NCBI GenBank assembly: GCA_961205875.1
Contig: OY540814.1
Coordinates: forward strand, 7,422,993-7,486,992
DNA from: Sialis fuliginosa
Lineage: Eukaryota > Arthropoda > Insecta > Megaloptera > Sialidae
Reading direction: 5' to 3'
Length of the DNA stretch: 64,000 bases
The notes under the pieces are model-generated. The model was not told where the DNA came from, did not search any database, and saw nothing but the letters and a program-made list of their open reading frames with translations. Made by a program: the position numbers and the translations under genes. This document shows, in pieces, positions 24,561 to 35,886 of the stretch (positions are counted from its first letter, which is position 1; every line of letters starts with the position of its first letter).

Positions 24561-25772
24561 TAAAATCAGATATCATGTTTCTCTATGTACTCAATATCAA
24601 ACTGCAATGTTTATACTAATCTGCATTTTCTATTTCTAATTATATATTAACAAGTAAATTTCAAAGGTATATAGTAATTATTATCTTACTATGTATATAC
24701 CTACATTGTAGAATATCAGTTTGAAATGTCGCCAAATTGTTCATTGCCCCTGTAATCCCGAAGGCAATTACATACAGTGGTTTGTAATAAGTCACTGATT
24801 GTGAGTTTTGTTGAATCTACAACGGCATATCTTATACCGACAAGGTAAGATACTGAATAATTTATTTCCTAATATAACAAACCATGTTGATGGTAAATAT
24901 TTATCTGCAATTGTTGAATATATCTAGTAAAGGCTGTGTATATACTACAATTTATTTGATAAATAAAAAAAGATAATAAATATGTTTTATATAAGGTGAG
25001 TCGATGAACAGGTTATTAATTTTTAATATAAATATTTGGGTGGTTCGAAAATAAGAAAATTTCATGGATCTAATCGCAATAGTGCGCTATATTTTTCGAT
25101 TTATAGTCTAAAAATACCTGTCACAGGATTTTGTAATTCAGGAATCCCGACGGTCATCTTTATAAAAAATAAACAGAATTTATGGCGTTATAATCCGGTT
25201 ATAGAGAAAGAAATTTAAATACGGCTTGATTTAGTGACTTTAAATTGATAAATAACAATTAAATATTTTCTACATCATTTTAAAAATATCGTTTACTTTT
25301 TTTGTTTTATAAAAAAAAAAGTTTATTTTGAGGGCGCTTATTTTAAAATGAATAACTGTACAGTAGACTTTTAACTTTTAATATCACTAGATTGCTCTTT
25401 AATTAAAATTATTGACATTAAAATTTCGATCTCCGTTATCGAAATAATGCCATAATTTAATTCCTGTTTATTCATTACAAAGGTGATTGTCGGGGTTCTT
25501 GATAATGAAATCCAATTATAAATTCCATTGGAAGGTGATTAAAAATAAATGTCCCGCATGCATGAGGCATTTAAAGATTTGAAAAATATATGTTTTCACT
25601 CCACTCTGAATAATTTATTCAAACTTATAAAATTTTATTATTTTTATATTTGCAATTAGTGGCGTAATTCATAAGAACTTTGAATTTTAAAAGTTGTTAT
25701 ACGCTACTCTATTGTAAACTTTTTTACTTTATCCTAGGATATATCTCCATAAATTCAATTAGTAAAATAATA
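24561..25772. other. AT-rich intergenic DNA
   Basis: No gene, splice-bounded exon or repeat end is supported. Confidence 0.4.
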
Positions 25773-25788
25773 TACATATAATTTATAA

Positions 25789-26089
25789 TAATATAATAGT
25801 AGTGACGTTAAATATAAATAAAAACAAACTTGTTTGTTTAAACGTCAAAATTTATTAAAGAAGAGGAAACCGCAAGCTTTCGATTCACAGAAGGCTATTA
25901 ATAAAGATTTAAATTTGAGAAAGATGTCGTTATCTCAATAAAATTCATGTGACTTTTTTTTATTGAGATAACGACATCTTTCTCAAATTTAAATCTTTAT
26001 TAATAGCCTGACGATGATTCTGTGAATCGAAAGCTTGCGGTTTCCTCTTCTTTAATAAATTTTGACGTTTAAACAAACAAGTTTGTTTT
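25789..26089. repeat. Near-perfect long hairpin between 16-bp direct repeats
   Basis: The arms at about 25821-25943 and 25957-26090 are inverted copies. Apart from a single 9-nt indel (ATCATCGTC is present only in the right arm) I see no differences over about 120 bp. The loop is 13 nt. The insertion is flanked by TACATATAATTTATAA at 25773-25788 and 26090-26105. A direct repeat this long fits target-primed retroposition rather than most DNA transposases. A transcript would form a long, almost perfect double-stranded RNA. Confidence 0.85.
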
Positions 26090-26105
26090 TACATATAATT
26101 TATAA

Positions 26106-26492
26106 ATGTGTTTAATTATTTACTATAAATATATACATTAATAATTCTTCTTTTTCATATTGGTTCATTTTATGATAAGAAAATAGAATAAAAATGTAAA
26201 ATAATAATTAATTTCAAAATACATTTACCTCAATTACAAAAAAATCATTTAGCATAAAAAGCTAGGTACGAGTATTGTAAAATGCGATAATAATAATAAT
26301 AATGTTTATATTTTCAAATATATACAAAAGTAATGGTTATCCAGAAAAAAATATATTTTCATTAAAAACCAATACAAATTAGTTCATTAACTATTGTATA
26401 GACATCAATATAGGTACTTACATATATATAATTTTAAACATTATAAATTTTCAAGTGACTTCTAATAGTTTAGTGAGATGTATTTTATAACA
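26106..26492. other. Upstream region of the Kazal-like gene
   Basis: AT-rich DNA with an (ATA)n run at 26287-26303. A TATTTTATAA-like stretch at 26481-26490 lies too close to the ATG to be a normal TATA box. No other element is evident. Confidence 0.4.
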
Positions 26493-27858
26493 ATGAAAAA
26501 TACATTACTCAAAGGTAATATTAATTTGCTTATAATATGAACATTTTGGGCATCTTATTTCTATTGACAATATAGTTTGATAAACATTAGTACATATTTC
26601 TAGGTTTAATAATTGTAGTATTGCTCATATCTTCAAATCTAGTCAATGGAGATCATTGTATTTGCAATGAATGTAATTTTGAATTTAAAAGTGATGTGTG
26701 CGGTAAACCAAAAGGATCAGGTACAGGAAATCATTTTGGAAGTTTATGTTTTATGAAATGCTACAATCGTTGCTACAAAGCAGGTATACCCTTATGTAAA
26801 AATTTAAAATTTTGTCCGTATATACTTTATTTTTTTAACTTGAAGAAATTATTAAATATGTTTCTAAAAGTTAGGTATACTGTTATTGCTGTAGAAAAAT
26901 GCTATACAAACGTCAACAATTGAACACCTAATTTTATCCGGTTCGCTACCAATATCTACTAACATTAAAGACATCTATTGAGCAGTGAAATAACTAATAA
27001 TGGTTTAGAATTTTCAAAATGCTGTTACTATTTTACTATTTTTCACTGAAAACGAAAAAATTGTATTACATTTTCAAGTTTATAATTCATTTTTAACAAA
27101 TCTTATTTTTAATTATAGAACAATAATATAAACTTATTTTGTACAATTTGAAGCATCCGTATTAAGTAAAAGTCTGCAATACTTTATCTTTTCAATATTT
27201 CTCGAAAACGGTTGATCTTATGACAAATAAACAAAGTTTATTTTTGTGTATTTTGTGTCATATAATCTTTTAGTACCCAACTCAGGAAAAAATTAAAGGA
27301 CAAAAAATACTTGATAAAAATAGGTGGGTCTACTAGCCCCATACACCCCTGGTCTAAATTATGATTGTTTGATATTGGAAATCGGTAACACTTATTAATA
27401 CTAAACACTGTATCAAATCTTATAACTATATCACAATGGGTTTTCTAGATAATAAATAAACACTAACTTTTGTCAAAATTTATAGAAGGCTGTAGAGTGT
27501 AGCTCCCTCACGAATATTTTCCGGACACAGGTTCACATGAAGTTTTTTGCTTAGAATTACAACCTCGATCTACTGTTAAATTTTTTACACTAGTTGTAAA
27601 TCAGCCTATATAATAGTAAATCAAGCCTAAACCGTTAAATATTGAACAATATAATGTAGTAAAGAATTGTGTAGAATCAAAAAATCTGATTCAACTATAT
27701 TTTTCAAAAACCCTAAACAATAATTCCGTATTAGTCCATACGAGCGAAAACGCGAACACAGCTAGTATTTTATAAATGTTTAATTTCTTACAGATTATGA
27801 ATTAGATCCCACAGGGAATGCTTGCGAAGGTAAAGAATTTCTACGAAAACTCAAATGA
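26493..27858 (+). CDS. Secreted Kazal-like cysteine-rich protein, three exons
   Basis: Exons 26493-26514, 26604-26783 and 27794-27858 join with both introns in phase 1 (AAAG|GTAATA...TTCTAG; GCAG|GTATAC...CTTACAG) and encode 88 residues ending at TGA. Residues 1-23 are a clean signal peptide (MKNTLLKG, hydrophobic core, SSNLVNG). The mature part has cysteines at 26, 28, 31, 40, 56, 60, 64 and 78. The pattern SDVCG, then HFGSLC-x3-C, then a final GNAC fits a Kazal-type serine-protease inhibitor domain with Phe in place of the usual Tyr. An extra cysteine pair (26 or 28, and 64) suggests an added disulfide. The C-terminus is basic. Intron 2 (1010 bp) holds a MITE copy. A donor-like GGTAAAG at 27829 could instead splice onward. 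The Kazal assignment is inferred from spacing only; a secreted salivary, venom or immune inhibitor is plausible. Confidence 0.75.
27351..27610 (+). mobile_element. MITE copy 2, inside intron 2 of the Kazal-like gene
   Basis: From GGTCTAAATTATGATTG to TAGTTGTAAATCAGCCTATA this matches the element at 24299-24560 in the same orientation, with substitutions and a short insertion. The left terminal repeat is lost. It lies wholly within the intron. Confidence 0.75.
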
Positions 27859-27932
27859 CGAAAACAATATACTTTGAATCATGATATAATACTATAATAA
27901 TATTGGTGTAATAATAACGTACGTACATAAGG

Positions 27933-28341
27933 TAAGGTGCTTTATACACGGACAAATTTTAGGTTAATGTTTATATTACCATCAGTATAAAATTAACCGA
28001 TGTATTTTGAAGATTTTTCTTTAATGGCAATTAAAACTTGATGTTTTTTGAAGCAAGTTGCAAAAAAATAATATTTTAATAATATTTTGAAAAATATGAA
28101 GATGAACGTAAAGTGGAACACATTCTGTATGTGTTAAAACGTATACTCGGACATATAAGAGACGTAAAGTGGGACAAATTGAAATTGTATGGATATTTTT
28201 TCATATATAATAGATTTTCTAGTCTTGAACTATGCAAATAAATTTTTTTCTGGCATTTCTATTTATTAAGAATATTAAAAAAGGTATTTTTGCGAATGTC
28301 AGACTTTAGGACCCGACTTTGTCCGAGTATACAGCACCTTA
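27933..28341. mobile_element. 409-bp MITE, 75 bp downstream of the Kazal-like gene
   Basis: The ends TAAGGTGCTTTATACACGGA (27933) and TCCGAGTATACAGCACCTTA (to 28341) are inverted repeats with TA at the extreme ends. ACGTAAAGTGG occurs twice inside. There is no coding sequence. Confidence 0.75.
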
Positions 28342-28826
28342 TCTAATATCATTATTTAGTCCGTTATGTTCTTTTGTAATTTTAAAATTTTCTTCAGGGT
28401 AAGATAAATATATAAGTACCTATAATTAATCTACATTAATGTACATTTTGTACATGTCAAGAAGAAAATTTACAAATTTTTTAATTTTTTAATTTGTAAA
28501 TCATATGCATCAAGTTATTATTTATATATACAATATAATTTATAGTAATGTATAAATTATATAGGTATAATAAAAACGAGTGATATGTTTGTTAATTCAA
28601 AAATTCATTAATTTCTAGAAATCTTAAAAACAATTATTTACCGCAGTTCTATTAATAATGGTAGATATTTTAATATACGTACTTATGTATGTCGTTAAAT
28701 TAATGGCTTTTACAGTTAAAAAGAATATATTATTTTTACTTTATGTGTGTATTTTCTGTATACTTATTTTAACTAATTTTTAATCTCTTCATACTGAGAT
28801 TTCTAACATAAGATAAAAAGTATTAT
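28342..28826. other. AT-rich intergenic DNA
   Basis: A pyrimidine-rich acceptor-like site at 28388-28397 could terminate an alternative transcript of the Kazal-like gene (Gly then TAA). Nothing else is seen. Confidence 0.35.
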
Positions 28827-29157
28827 GTTTGGTATATTAAAGGAGCTAACAAATTTCCTAACTAGCAAGCACTTTCAAATGAGGTATTAATTATGTCATA
28901 GTATCTATGAATAATGGATTAGTTATAGAATTTAGAGCAGTGATACTTCAACTTAACACAGTTAGCGACTCTGACAGTATAAAATAATTTTTATAATACG
29001 TCACTGTTTTAATACTGTTGGTGTTTACATAACACGTGTTCGCGAAAACTGTCAAATACTTCATGAAACTTATGGAGAACGGTAAAATAGGTTAGAAACC
29101 TCATTTGAAAATGCTTGCTAGCTAGAAAATTTTGTTAGCTCGTTTATAATACCGAAC
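28827..29157 (+). mobile_element. 331-bp inverted-repeat element, copy A
   Basis: GTTTGGTATATTAAAGGAGC / TAACAAATTT at the left mirrors AAATTTTGTTAGCTCG / TTTATAATACCGAAC at the right. ACTAGCAAGCACTTTCAAAT is mirrored by ATTTGAAAATGCTTGCTAGC. Two further copies exist, at 38361-38683 (inverted) and 4837-5000 (partial). Confidence 0.8.
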
Positions 29158-30199
29158 GAAAAACATTAACTATATTATTAATGTTACATGTATTAAAAAA
29201 ATGTATTATAAATTAAATAAACCAGCACAGAAATTATGCTATTATTTAATATACCTACAACGTAAAATTATCTCATATATATCTCGTATATTTACATACT
29301 TCAATATTACCGATATCTTGAGAGCTCTTCTGCTTCCTACATCTCACTTGGATGCTCTCTGCCCTTAAAAGCATCCATCATTTTTTAACTCAAGTTTTAT
29401 TTGGTATGCTTATAATATTTCATATCATCCATACTTCAACCGTGTATTCGTTTATATTACATGTATCTTTTAGTACTCAGGTATATTTTATTTTATATAG
29501 ATTATGAAATGAAATGTTTAATTTAAAAATAAAGCATATATAATGTATATATGAGTATATGTACCTACATATTTTATATTTTTTCATGTGGAAATATATT
29601 TATTAATAATTTATACGCATATGAATATCTTCTTTAATGTAGATGTGCGTATATTAATCAATTTTCATAAATTAATATTTGATTTAGATGTAATTTAAAA
29701 CATATTTGAAAAACATTTTTTGATAAAAAATATTAAGAATACTTTAGCTTCGTATTATAAATTATTTGCGCTCAAGTGTGTAAGCGAGTGTTGGAAAGGG
29801 TTCGTACATTTTTAATAAAATATATATTTTTTGTATAAAAATATTAAAAAACCAAAGTTGATTTCACTGGAAGTTTGGTCCTTTGTACATTATATACCAA
29901 CATTGAGATAAATTGTCATATCTAAGTATGAATTTCATGTTTTGAAAAAAAAATTTGAAAATTGTATTAAACCACCCCGAAGATCAGTTTCATACATCTT
30001 AAAGTCATCTAGTAATTAGTTTTTTTTTATATGCCTGTATAGACAAATATCTATTTATAACTAATTCAATATTATTAACAATAACTTATCAATTCCATTA
30101 CGTGGATCATACAATGGGTTGTTAATATCGACATGTATCTAACTCAATTGAAACATGTAAATGATAATTAATTAATATTGGTAATCTTATTACAATCAG
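29158..30199. other. AT-rich intergenic DNA
   Basis: No gene is supported. A less AT-rich patch around 29320-29385 (GAGAGCTCTTCTGCTTCC) has no coherent exon. Confidence 0.4.
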
Positions 30200-30309
30200 A
30201 TGTTCGTTGTGAGAAGTTATGTACGAACAAAGATGATTTTCTTGGCAGTACACATGCTCTTCTCTTGGGCTCTATTGTTGACAATAGTTGAGGGAGATTA
30301 CATCAATTT
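30200..30309 (+). CDS. Signal-peptide exon of a second secreted protein
   Basis: Two in-frame ATGs (30200 and 30233) open this exon. From 30233 it reads MIFLAVHMLFSWALLLTIVE and then GDYIN before a strong donor, TTT|GTAAGC, at 30310, leaving phase 2. The hydrophobic core followed by a small-residue/Glu-Gly boundary is a typical secretory signal peptide, and the second ATG gives the more usual length. It lies 2.3 kb after the Kazal-like gene on the same strand and upstream of the cysteine-rich exons at 32852-33333, to which it probably belongs. The phases do not match directly, so at least one intervening exon would be needed. That link is inference. Confidence 0.5.
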
Positions 30310-30526
30310 GTAAGCGATATTGTTTAAATGTTGTCATACAAAATTATCTTCATGTTGAAACAAACATAAACTCAATGTTAAACTGTATTCATTGTATCTA
30401 ATTTTAGTGCTTGCAAGATGTTATCGCAGATTAGAATTGTTTTTATATTTTAATGAAATGATTATCTACCTATGAAATTCTAATAGCACAAACCCGTGTA
30501 AGCCTTGGTCGTTTTTATTTTATATA

Positions 30527-31375
30527 TTAATAGCTGGTCACGCGCGGCTTCGCTCGCGTGGACTACGGAATTATTGTTTAGATTTTTTTTAAATATAATA
30601 ATAAACAACACTTAAATTACCTACCTAACAAAAACGAATCAGAACAAAAAGTAAAAATAATTTTTGTTCTATTTAAATTTAAAAGTTAATTATTGAAAAC
30701 AAAATAAACAATTGACATTCAAAAGAATACCGGCCTGTTCTCTCTGCCCAGCGTCTAGTTGGCACGCTCTCTCCTTGCCGCACGACGCGACACGGGTCAC
30801 CATCGCGCGAATAAAATGTTCCCGTATGTATATTTCGATATTTTCTAAACTATACGACCAAATTGGATGCTGTAAAAGGCAAATTATATCTACATTAAGT
30901 ACTTATGGCGATGAAATAATTTATTTCAATAAGGATTAATGTTTTGAAGGTCATAAGTCCACGTAAACAAAACCCAAATATTTTAAATCTTTGTAATATA
31001 AAAGCAGTCATTGTGGCTTAAATATAAAAGTTAGACATATGGTGTCGCTGACTTTATTGTAGAACTTTTGATTCTACACAATTCTTTAATACATTATTTT
31101 GTTCAATATTGAACGGTTTAGACAGAGTATTGCAAAATAGCGCGTCGACGGAATTTTTTTTCCGACTTGATTTACTATTATCGTCACTGCTTAGTTGTTA
31201 TGTTACCTAAGGTAACAAAATATAGCCTATAATCTGGCCAGAGAATGTACCTATAAATTAAAAAAAACACGTAAATCGGATAAGTGGTTCTCGAGTGATA
31301 AGCGCACTAACGGTCAGACATACAGACAGACAGACAGAAACACGTTGAGCTTTATATACCTACTTATATATAGAA
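30527..31375 (-). mobile_element. Non-autonomous element with CGCGGCTTCGCTCGCGTGG end
   Basis: The left edge AGCTGGTCACGCGCGG followed by CTTCGCTCGCGTGG is the inverted form of the ACGCGxxCGAAGxxGCGxG signature seen at the end of the 15512-15713 fragment. The right edge reads GTGGTTCTCGAGTGATAAGC, then a CAGA run. A GC-rich internal patch at 30720-30800 is part of the element rather than a host exon. It would lie in an intron of the 30200-33333 gene if that model holds. Confidence 0.45.
31321..31342. repeat. (CAGA)n microsatellite
   Basis: CATACAGACAGACAGACAGA at the end of the preceding element. Confidence 0.8.
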
Positions 31376-32851
31376 AATTAGCAAACACATATTTAACGTT
31401 CTAATGTAATCAATTACTCGCATTCCTTTTAAATTGACACATACATATTTACAGTCATATCGTTTGCCTATTTAAGCTCCAGAGTTTAATAATAGATTCA
31501 ACGGGACTTTCATCATATTATATTATAACCTTCGCAAACATATTGTTGTTATTAATGGAGGCATAAATTCGTGGCTTTGCCCTACATCTTATCAGCATTG
31601 TGTTACCCACCCCATCACAATTCCTGTGGCCATACTATAACAAGCGAAATGGCCAGATCTACGGAAATGAAATTATAACAGTGTTCTCTAACATTTGCTA
31701 CTTGTTATTATAGTTTGTATACTTGTTTATTGTTGTAAATAGTGTTGTGAAATTTGATTAACCTTTGAGTTGAGTGTGGAGGTTCTATATACATATATCA
31801 TTATTTACTTAATAGGTTGCGACATACTTTGTCTACAGAAAAAGATAATTGGACATGTTTTACAAATTACAGCTGTCATCATAAAATTCAGTACATAAAT
31901 GTATCTGTGTAGTGTTTTGTATGGAAAAGGAAGGGGGAGGGGAGCAAAAAACAATTTGAAGTCTATTTTTTCTAAATTTTCAGTACTATCTACTTACTAT
32001 GAGAATTTTTTATGTAAACAAATAGTCTTTTATCAATATTTAATTTTTCAGTAATATTATCAGAATGAAAATATTTTCTTCACTGTTAAGGTATTTCTCG
32101 GAAAAATTAAAAGATTCAAGAGTAAGCTCAAATGTATAAAGTTGAAGGTTATTAGAAGCTCCATTCAAAATATAAAATGATTGACCGTCTGTGAGTAAAG
32201 ATATCGTCAAAATAAAATCAATATAACATTGCGAATATAGGGATTACGATATTTTAAGCGGATTTTTAACGAAAAAATAAATAATTTCATGCGAAGGAAA
32301 TTTATGAAATTTTGAGATTTGAAGTTAAAATAAAAAATCCCAAGAATTTTCACCTTCTCGTTTATAAGTTCCAACAATAAGTAAAATAATATTAAAATAT
32401 ATTTTAATATTATTATATAAAAATATATTTTGACAAAAAATATCACGAACAAGCTATGACAACGCCGCAAAGTATAGACAATTGGTGCCGTATTTAAAAC
32501 TCGTACGAGGTGAATATATTATTATTTTAATTTGAAGGATTAACAAAAATAATAAAACCTAATAACAAATTCATATGCAGATAACAGTACACGTTATTAA
32601 ATCAAAACATTTAATAATATGTAGCTGTCATCGGAAATACACGAGTCGCGCATGCGCAACAGAAAATAAAATCGTTGCCAAATTTTATTTTATACTTACT
32701 AACAATAAGGTTATTTTGATTTTAACTACAGTTTTTTTCTCCTTTTGTAACATATAGCGGACCTTGTTTCTCCCCGAGAAATACCTAAACGAACTATACC
32801 ATTTTGAACGACTTATGCTGTAGATTACAAATATGTTTTCAATTCCTTTAG
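31376..32851. other. AT-rich DNA, putative intron sequence
   Basis: If exon 30200-30309 belongs with the exons at 32852-33333, this lies in the intervening intron or introns. I could not identify the exon needed to convert phase 2 to phase 0 or 1. Confidence 0.35.
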
Positions 32852-33333
32852 GATTCTATAGGATCGCAAGAAGAGTGTTTCATATTTGAATTGTGCCACT
32901 GTCCTTCAAGAGGTTATGTTTTCAATAAAGGTGGGCTGGTTTTCAAATAATGATAGTTGTAGCAAATTCCGTCAACAGTCAAAATATTTTTTGTAGCTGA
33001 TTTCTAAAGTAGCGGCAACAAAATTAGATTAAAATAACAACGATACTTCTGCCTCTGGTGGGTTAATTTTACAACTAGATATTAATCCTTTGCATAGATA
33101 TGGTCTCAGGTTTATTTTTCTATGCACTGAACTCAAAATGAGTATTTTTTTAAATTTCAGCAGACATTCTTCTAGGAGTGCGAAATTATTTACTTAACAT
33201 TAGTACAAATATGTTAAATGTACTTACTCTGATCCAGTTCTTCAATTGTCAGCAACAATTTCTGCAAGAAGAAAAAAATTGTTATAATTTATGTTTTGAA
33301 TTTCAAAATTTTGCAAAAAGACCTTTCGAGTAG
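32852..33333 (+). CDS. Cysteine-rich secreted protein, last two exons
   Basis: A strong acceptor (TTCAATTCCTTTAG) opens the frame at 32852; an alternative acceptor 10 bp later (CTATAG) would give phase 1. The exon reads QEECFIFELCHCPSRGYVF and ends at 32930 with AAAG|GTGGGC. After a 230-bp intron, the acceptor TAAATTTCAG (to 33160) continues the same frame in phase 1 for 57 codons, through NYLLNIS, FFNCQQQF and NCYNLCFEF, to TAG at 33331-33333. The six cysteines fall as C-x5-C-x-C, then C-x10-C-x3-C. I do not recognise the family. The first half vaguely recalls the CxCP...GY start of Kazal domains, but VCG is missing. The last codons and the stop lie in a perfect inverted duplication (33289-33368), so the natural C-terminus may have been altered. 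Confidence 0.6.
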
Positions 33334-33368
33334 GGTCTTTTTGCAAAATTTTGAAATTCAAAACATAA
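33289..33368. repeat. Perfect 35-bp inverted duplication overlapping a gene end
   Basis: 33289-33323 and 33334-33368 are exact reverse complements (35 of 35), separated by the 10-nt loop TTTCGAGTAG. The left arm is coding (residues around LCFEFQNFAKRP) and the loop holds the TAG stop. The mRNA would end in a very stable hairpin. Confidence 0.95.
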
Positions 33369-34727
33369 GTTCAATTAAGGATTTTATTACTCTTTGAGAA
33401 ATACTGATAACAAAATATATAGATATATAAAACTATATTTATTAGAAAATTATCAAAAGTTTAGTTGGTAATCAGTTCTAGTCTATCGTACTATGCCCTG
33501 CATAAATAAACAGATTAAAACTTTAAACTTTGATTCAGTTCTATTAAACCTAGGAATTTGTACCGCATTAAAATACATGTTCCGTGATCGTGTTCCTAGT
33601 AGTCACCAAACAATTTGATCTTATTAAAATATAACTGCTAGCTTTAAGTTTAATTTGGAATACAATAATATGTATATGCAGATATTTGAACATTTAAAAT
33701 TGAAAAGATGAAAAATTATTGATGAGACAAAAGTTTTATATAAATATTTGAAATATATTTTGATAGAAATGAATGTCGTCCTGAAAATAAACATATACGT
33801 TGGTTAGTATTTCTGTTTGTTATTTGTTGATCTGTCTAGCCCAGAGGTGGGAAAATATTTTTAACTGAAGGACGGATTAAATATTAAAACAGTAACATAA
33901 AGTAATTTTTCATTGGACTAATGTAAGAAACAAACGAAACAAGTAACAAATGACAATTTTTAACCGACCATTTTCTAGACTAATATAATCTCTTTTCTGG
34001 TTTCTATGGGTCTCGAAATATTAATATCCTTCTAAATTGGTCACTTTTATAGACACTTTTCTTATCGCTAACGTTATAAAAAAAATTAAGTTTATATTTT
34101 TCATAATATGATAATGTGGTGATGAAAGGGAAATTTTTTTGTGAAATATGTATTATATATTTGAATTATTATTGTACTATCTATGCAATTAAATTGAGTA
34201 AATAAAAAAAAAACAAATATTAAAAAATAATGGGTGAACGGTTTCACGTTTTCGAATTTCGACTGTTGCCATTCAAAAGAGTATAAAAAATCATTAAAAC
34301 TTTGTACTACTTATAGATTTTTTTATATCTAGAGTTATTTGAAATATACGATTATTTTGCACATTTTCATATACAAAATTTTAATTCGATAAGATTTTAT
34401 CATTTGGAAAGGTTCACTTGTAAGTTCTCAAAAAAAAAAACATTCAAATAAAACTAACATATATTCTTGTGTAATTAAACATGCGTTAGTGCAACAATGT
34501 TGTTCGGTCATTAAAGGATTTCCAGAAACGATAGTGTCCCGGTGTCGCTGCGGGCTGTGCGACCACTTGTTGCCGGTATCGCGCGCCTTAACGCTGAACG
34601 TGTGTCGGTGTAATGAGGCAAACGGCCGCTCGGAACTAGCGATAGTTGCGGGAATTATTTATTATAAAATAAAATCAAATTCGGTAATGTACTATGGGTA
34701 TTAGAAATTGTCTGTCACCCTAAAGGT
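33369..34727. other. Intergenic DNA with hAT end and GC-rich patch
   Basis: AATAAA-type signals occur near 33503, possibly serving the upstream gene. At 33842 CAGAGGTGGGAAAATATTT resembles a hAT left terminus with no partner. At 34490-34640 a GC-rich stretch stays open on the plus strand (CGLCDHLLPVSRAL), but has no good start or splice signals. It may be a transposon remnant. Confidence 0.4.
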
Positions 34728-35180
34728 CAGAATCGCTTACAACAGATTCAAAAATATTAAAACAAACATCATCGGTTATCTTTTTTTAGGGTGGAGCTTA
34801 TATAGTTACATCATTTTAAATAAAAACACAAATATACGTCCATTTCATTAATTAATTGTATATCAAGTTTAACATATTTAAATACTAAAATTCAGATTAT
34901 CAAATATTTATTGCCACAAAATTTACTTATACAATTTTTAATAGATAACATAATAATTTAATTGCAAAATATATATATTATATATATATAATATATATTA
35001 TATATATATATATAAGTACTATAAAAAAAAATTACTTCTTTATCTAGAAAATGAGTTTCAAAATATCTGTCTTTGTTTGGTACACGGAGAAATGATGGAG
35101 GAGCCTATTAAGTTTATGATAAACGAATTTCAATGACAACTGGACGACCACTTCTGCATGCGATTCTACATATTGGGTGT
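34728..35180 (+). repeat. Dispersed repeat, copy 2
   Basis: Direct copy of the 5970-6405 repeat with several indels and an expanded AT tract (34964-35013) near its middle. Confidence 0.75.
34964..35013. repeat. AT dinucleotide-rich microsatellite
   Basis: Runs of TATATA interrupted by TTATAT, inside the dispersed repeat copy. Confidence 0.85.
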
Positions 35181-35886
35181 TTAAAATAGTTAATTGTATC
35201 GGAAAGATATCGCTTAGAGATACTCCAATAAATTTTATGACAACGTCGCCATTTTTAGCCAATTATTTATATATTATTTTTAAAAAGAATTAAAAAATAA
35301 AATAAAAATTGATGAAAATACGGCTATGAATAGAATTGGCTACTATGGCTATTACAATCATTCAGAAATCGATCCAAATCTGTTACTACGATTATCTTTA
35401 GTATAAGCAGTAAATTTTATAGTTATAGTTATTATATTACAAAAGGAATCTTTTCTGTTCTAATATTAATCTGATTTGCAGTTTCATTATATATATTTTT
35501 AATAGAATTGACAAAATGTGCTTTGGGTCGCAGGTTGTTAGCCTTCTATATAGATTCTAAAACATGTATAAATTATAAATAAAAACATTTATTTGCAATA
35601 AAAAATATTTTCTTTATTTTTTTTTCAAAAATACACAATTAAAACAAACGTTCACACATAAATAATAAACATACACATACACATAAATTTACTCTAAAAT
35701 TCATAGCGTGTTTTCAAGCACAACCTATTAAATTTGCAAACGGGCGATTGTGCTTAATAGCAATGGATCGCAGCCAAAAATCACACAAAATATTAATGAT
35801 TCATTGTGAATATCGTTAACGTTCAGAACCGGCTTAATCAACTGCTAGGATGTCAAAATTTGAACTAATTAAATAATATTTATCTA
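35181..35886. other. AT-rich intergenic DNA
   Basis: No gene or repeat boundary is supported. Confidence 0.4.

Noticed and set aside
30712..30939. 75-aa frame through a GC-rich patch
   Set aside because: Lies inside the non-autonomous element at 30527-31375, whose GC-rich end explains it.
34489..34704. 71-aa frame with cysteines in a GC-rich patch
   Set aside because: The GC-rich part is short, the frame runs on into AT-rich sequence and no splice sites define an exon. A mobile-element remnant is more likely.
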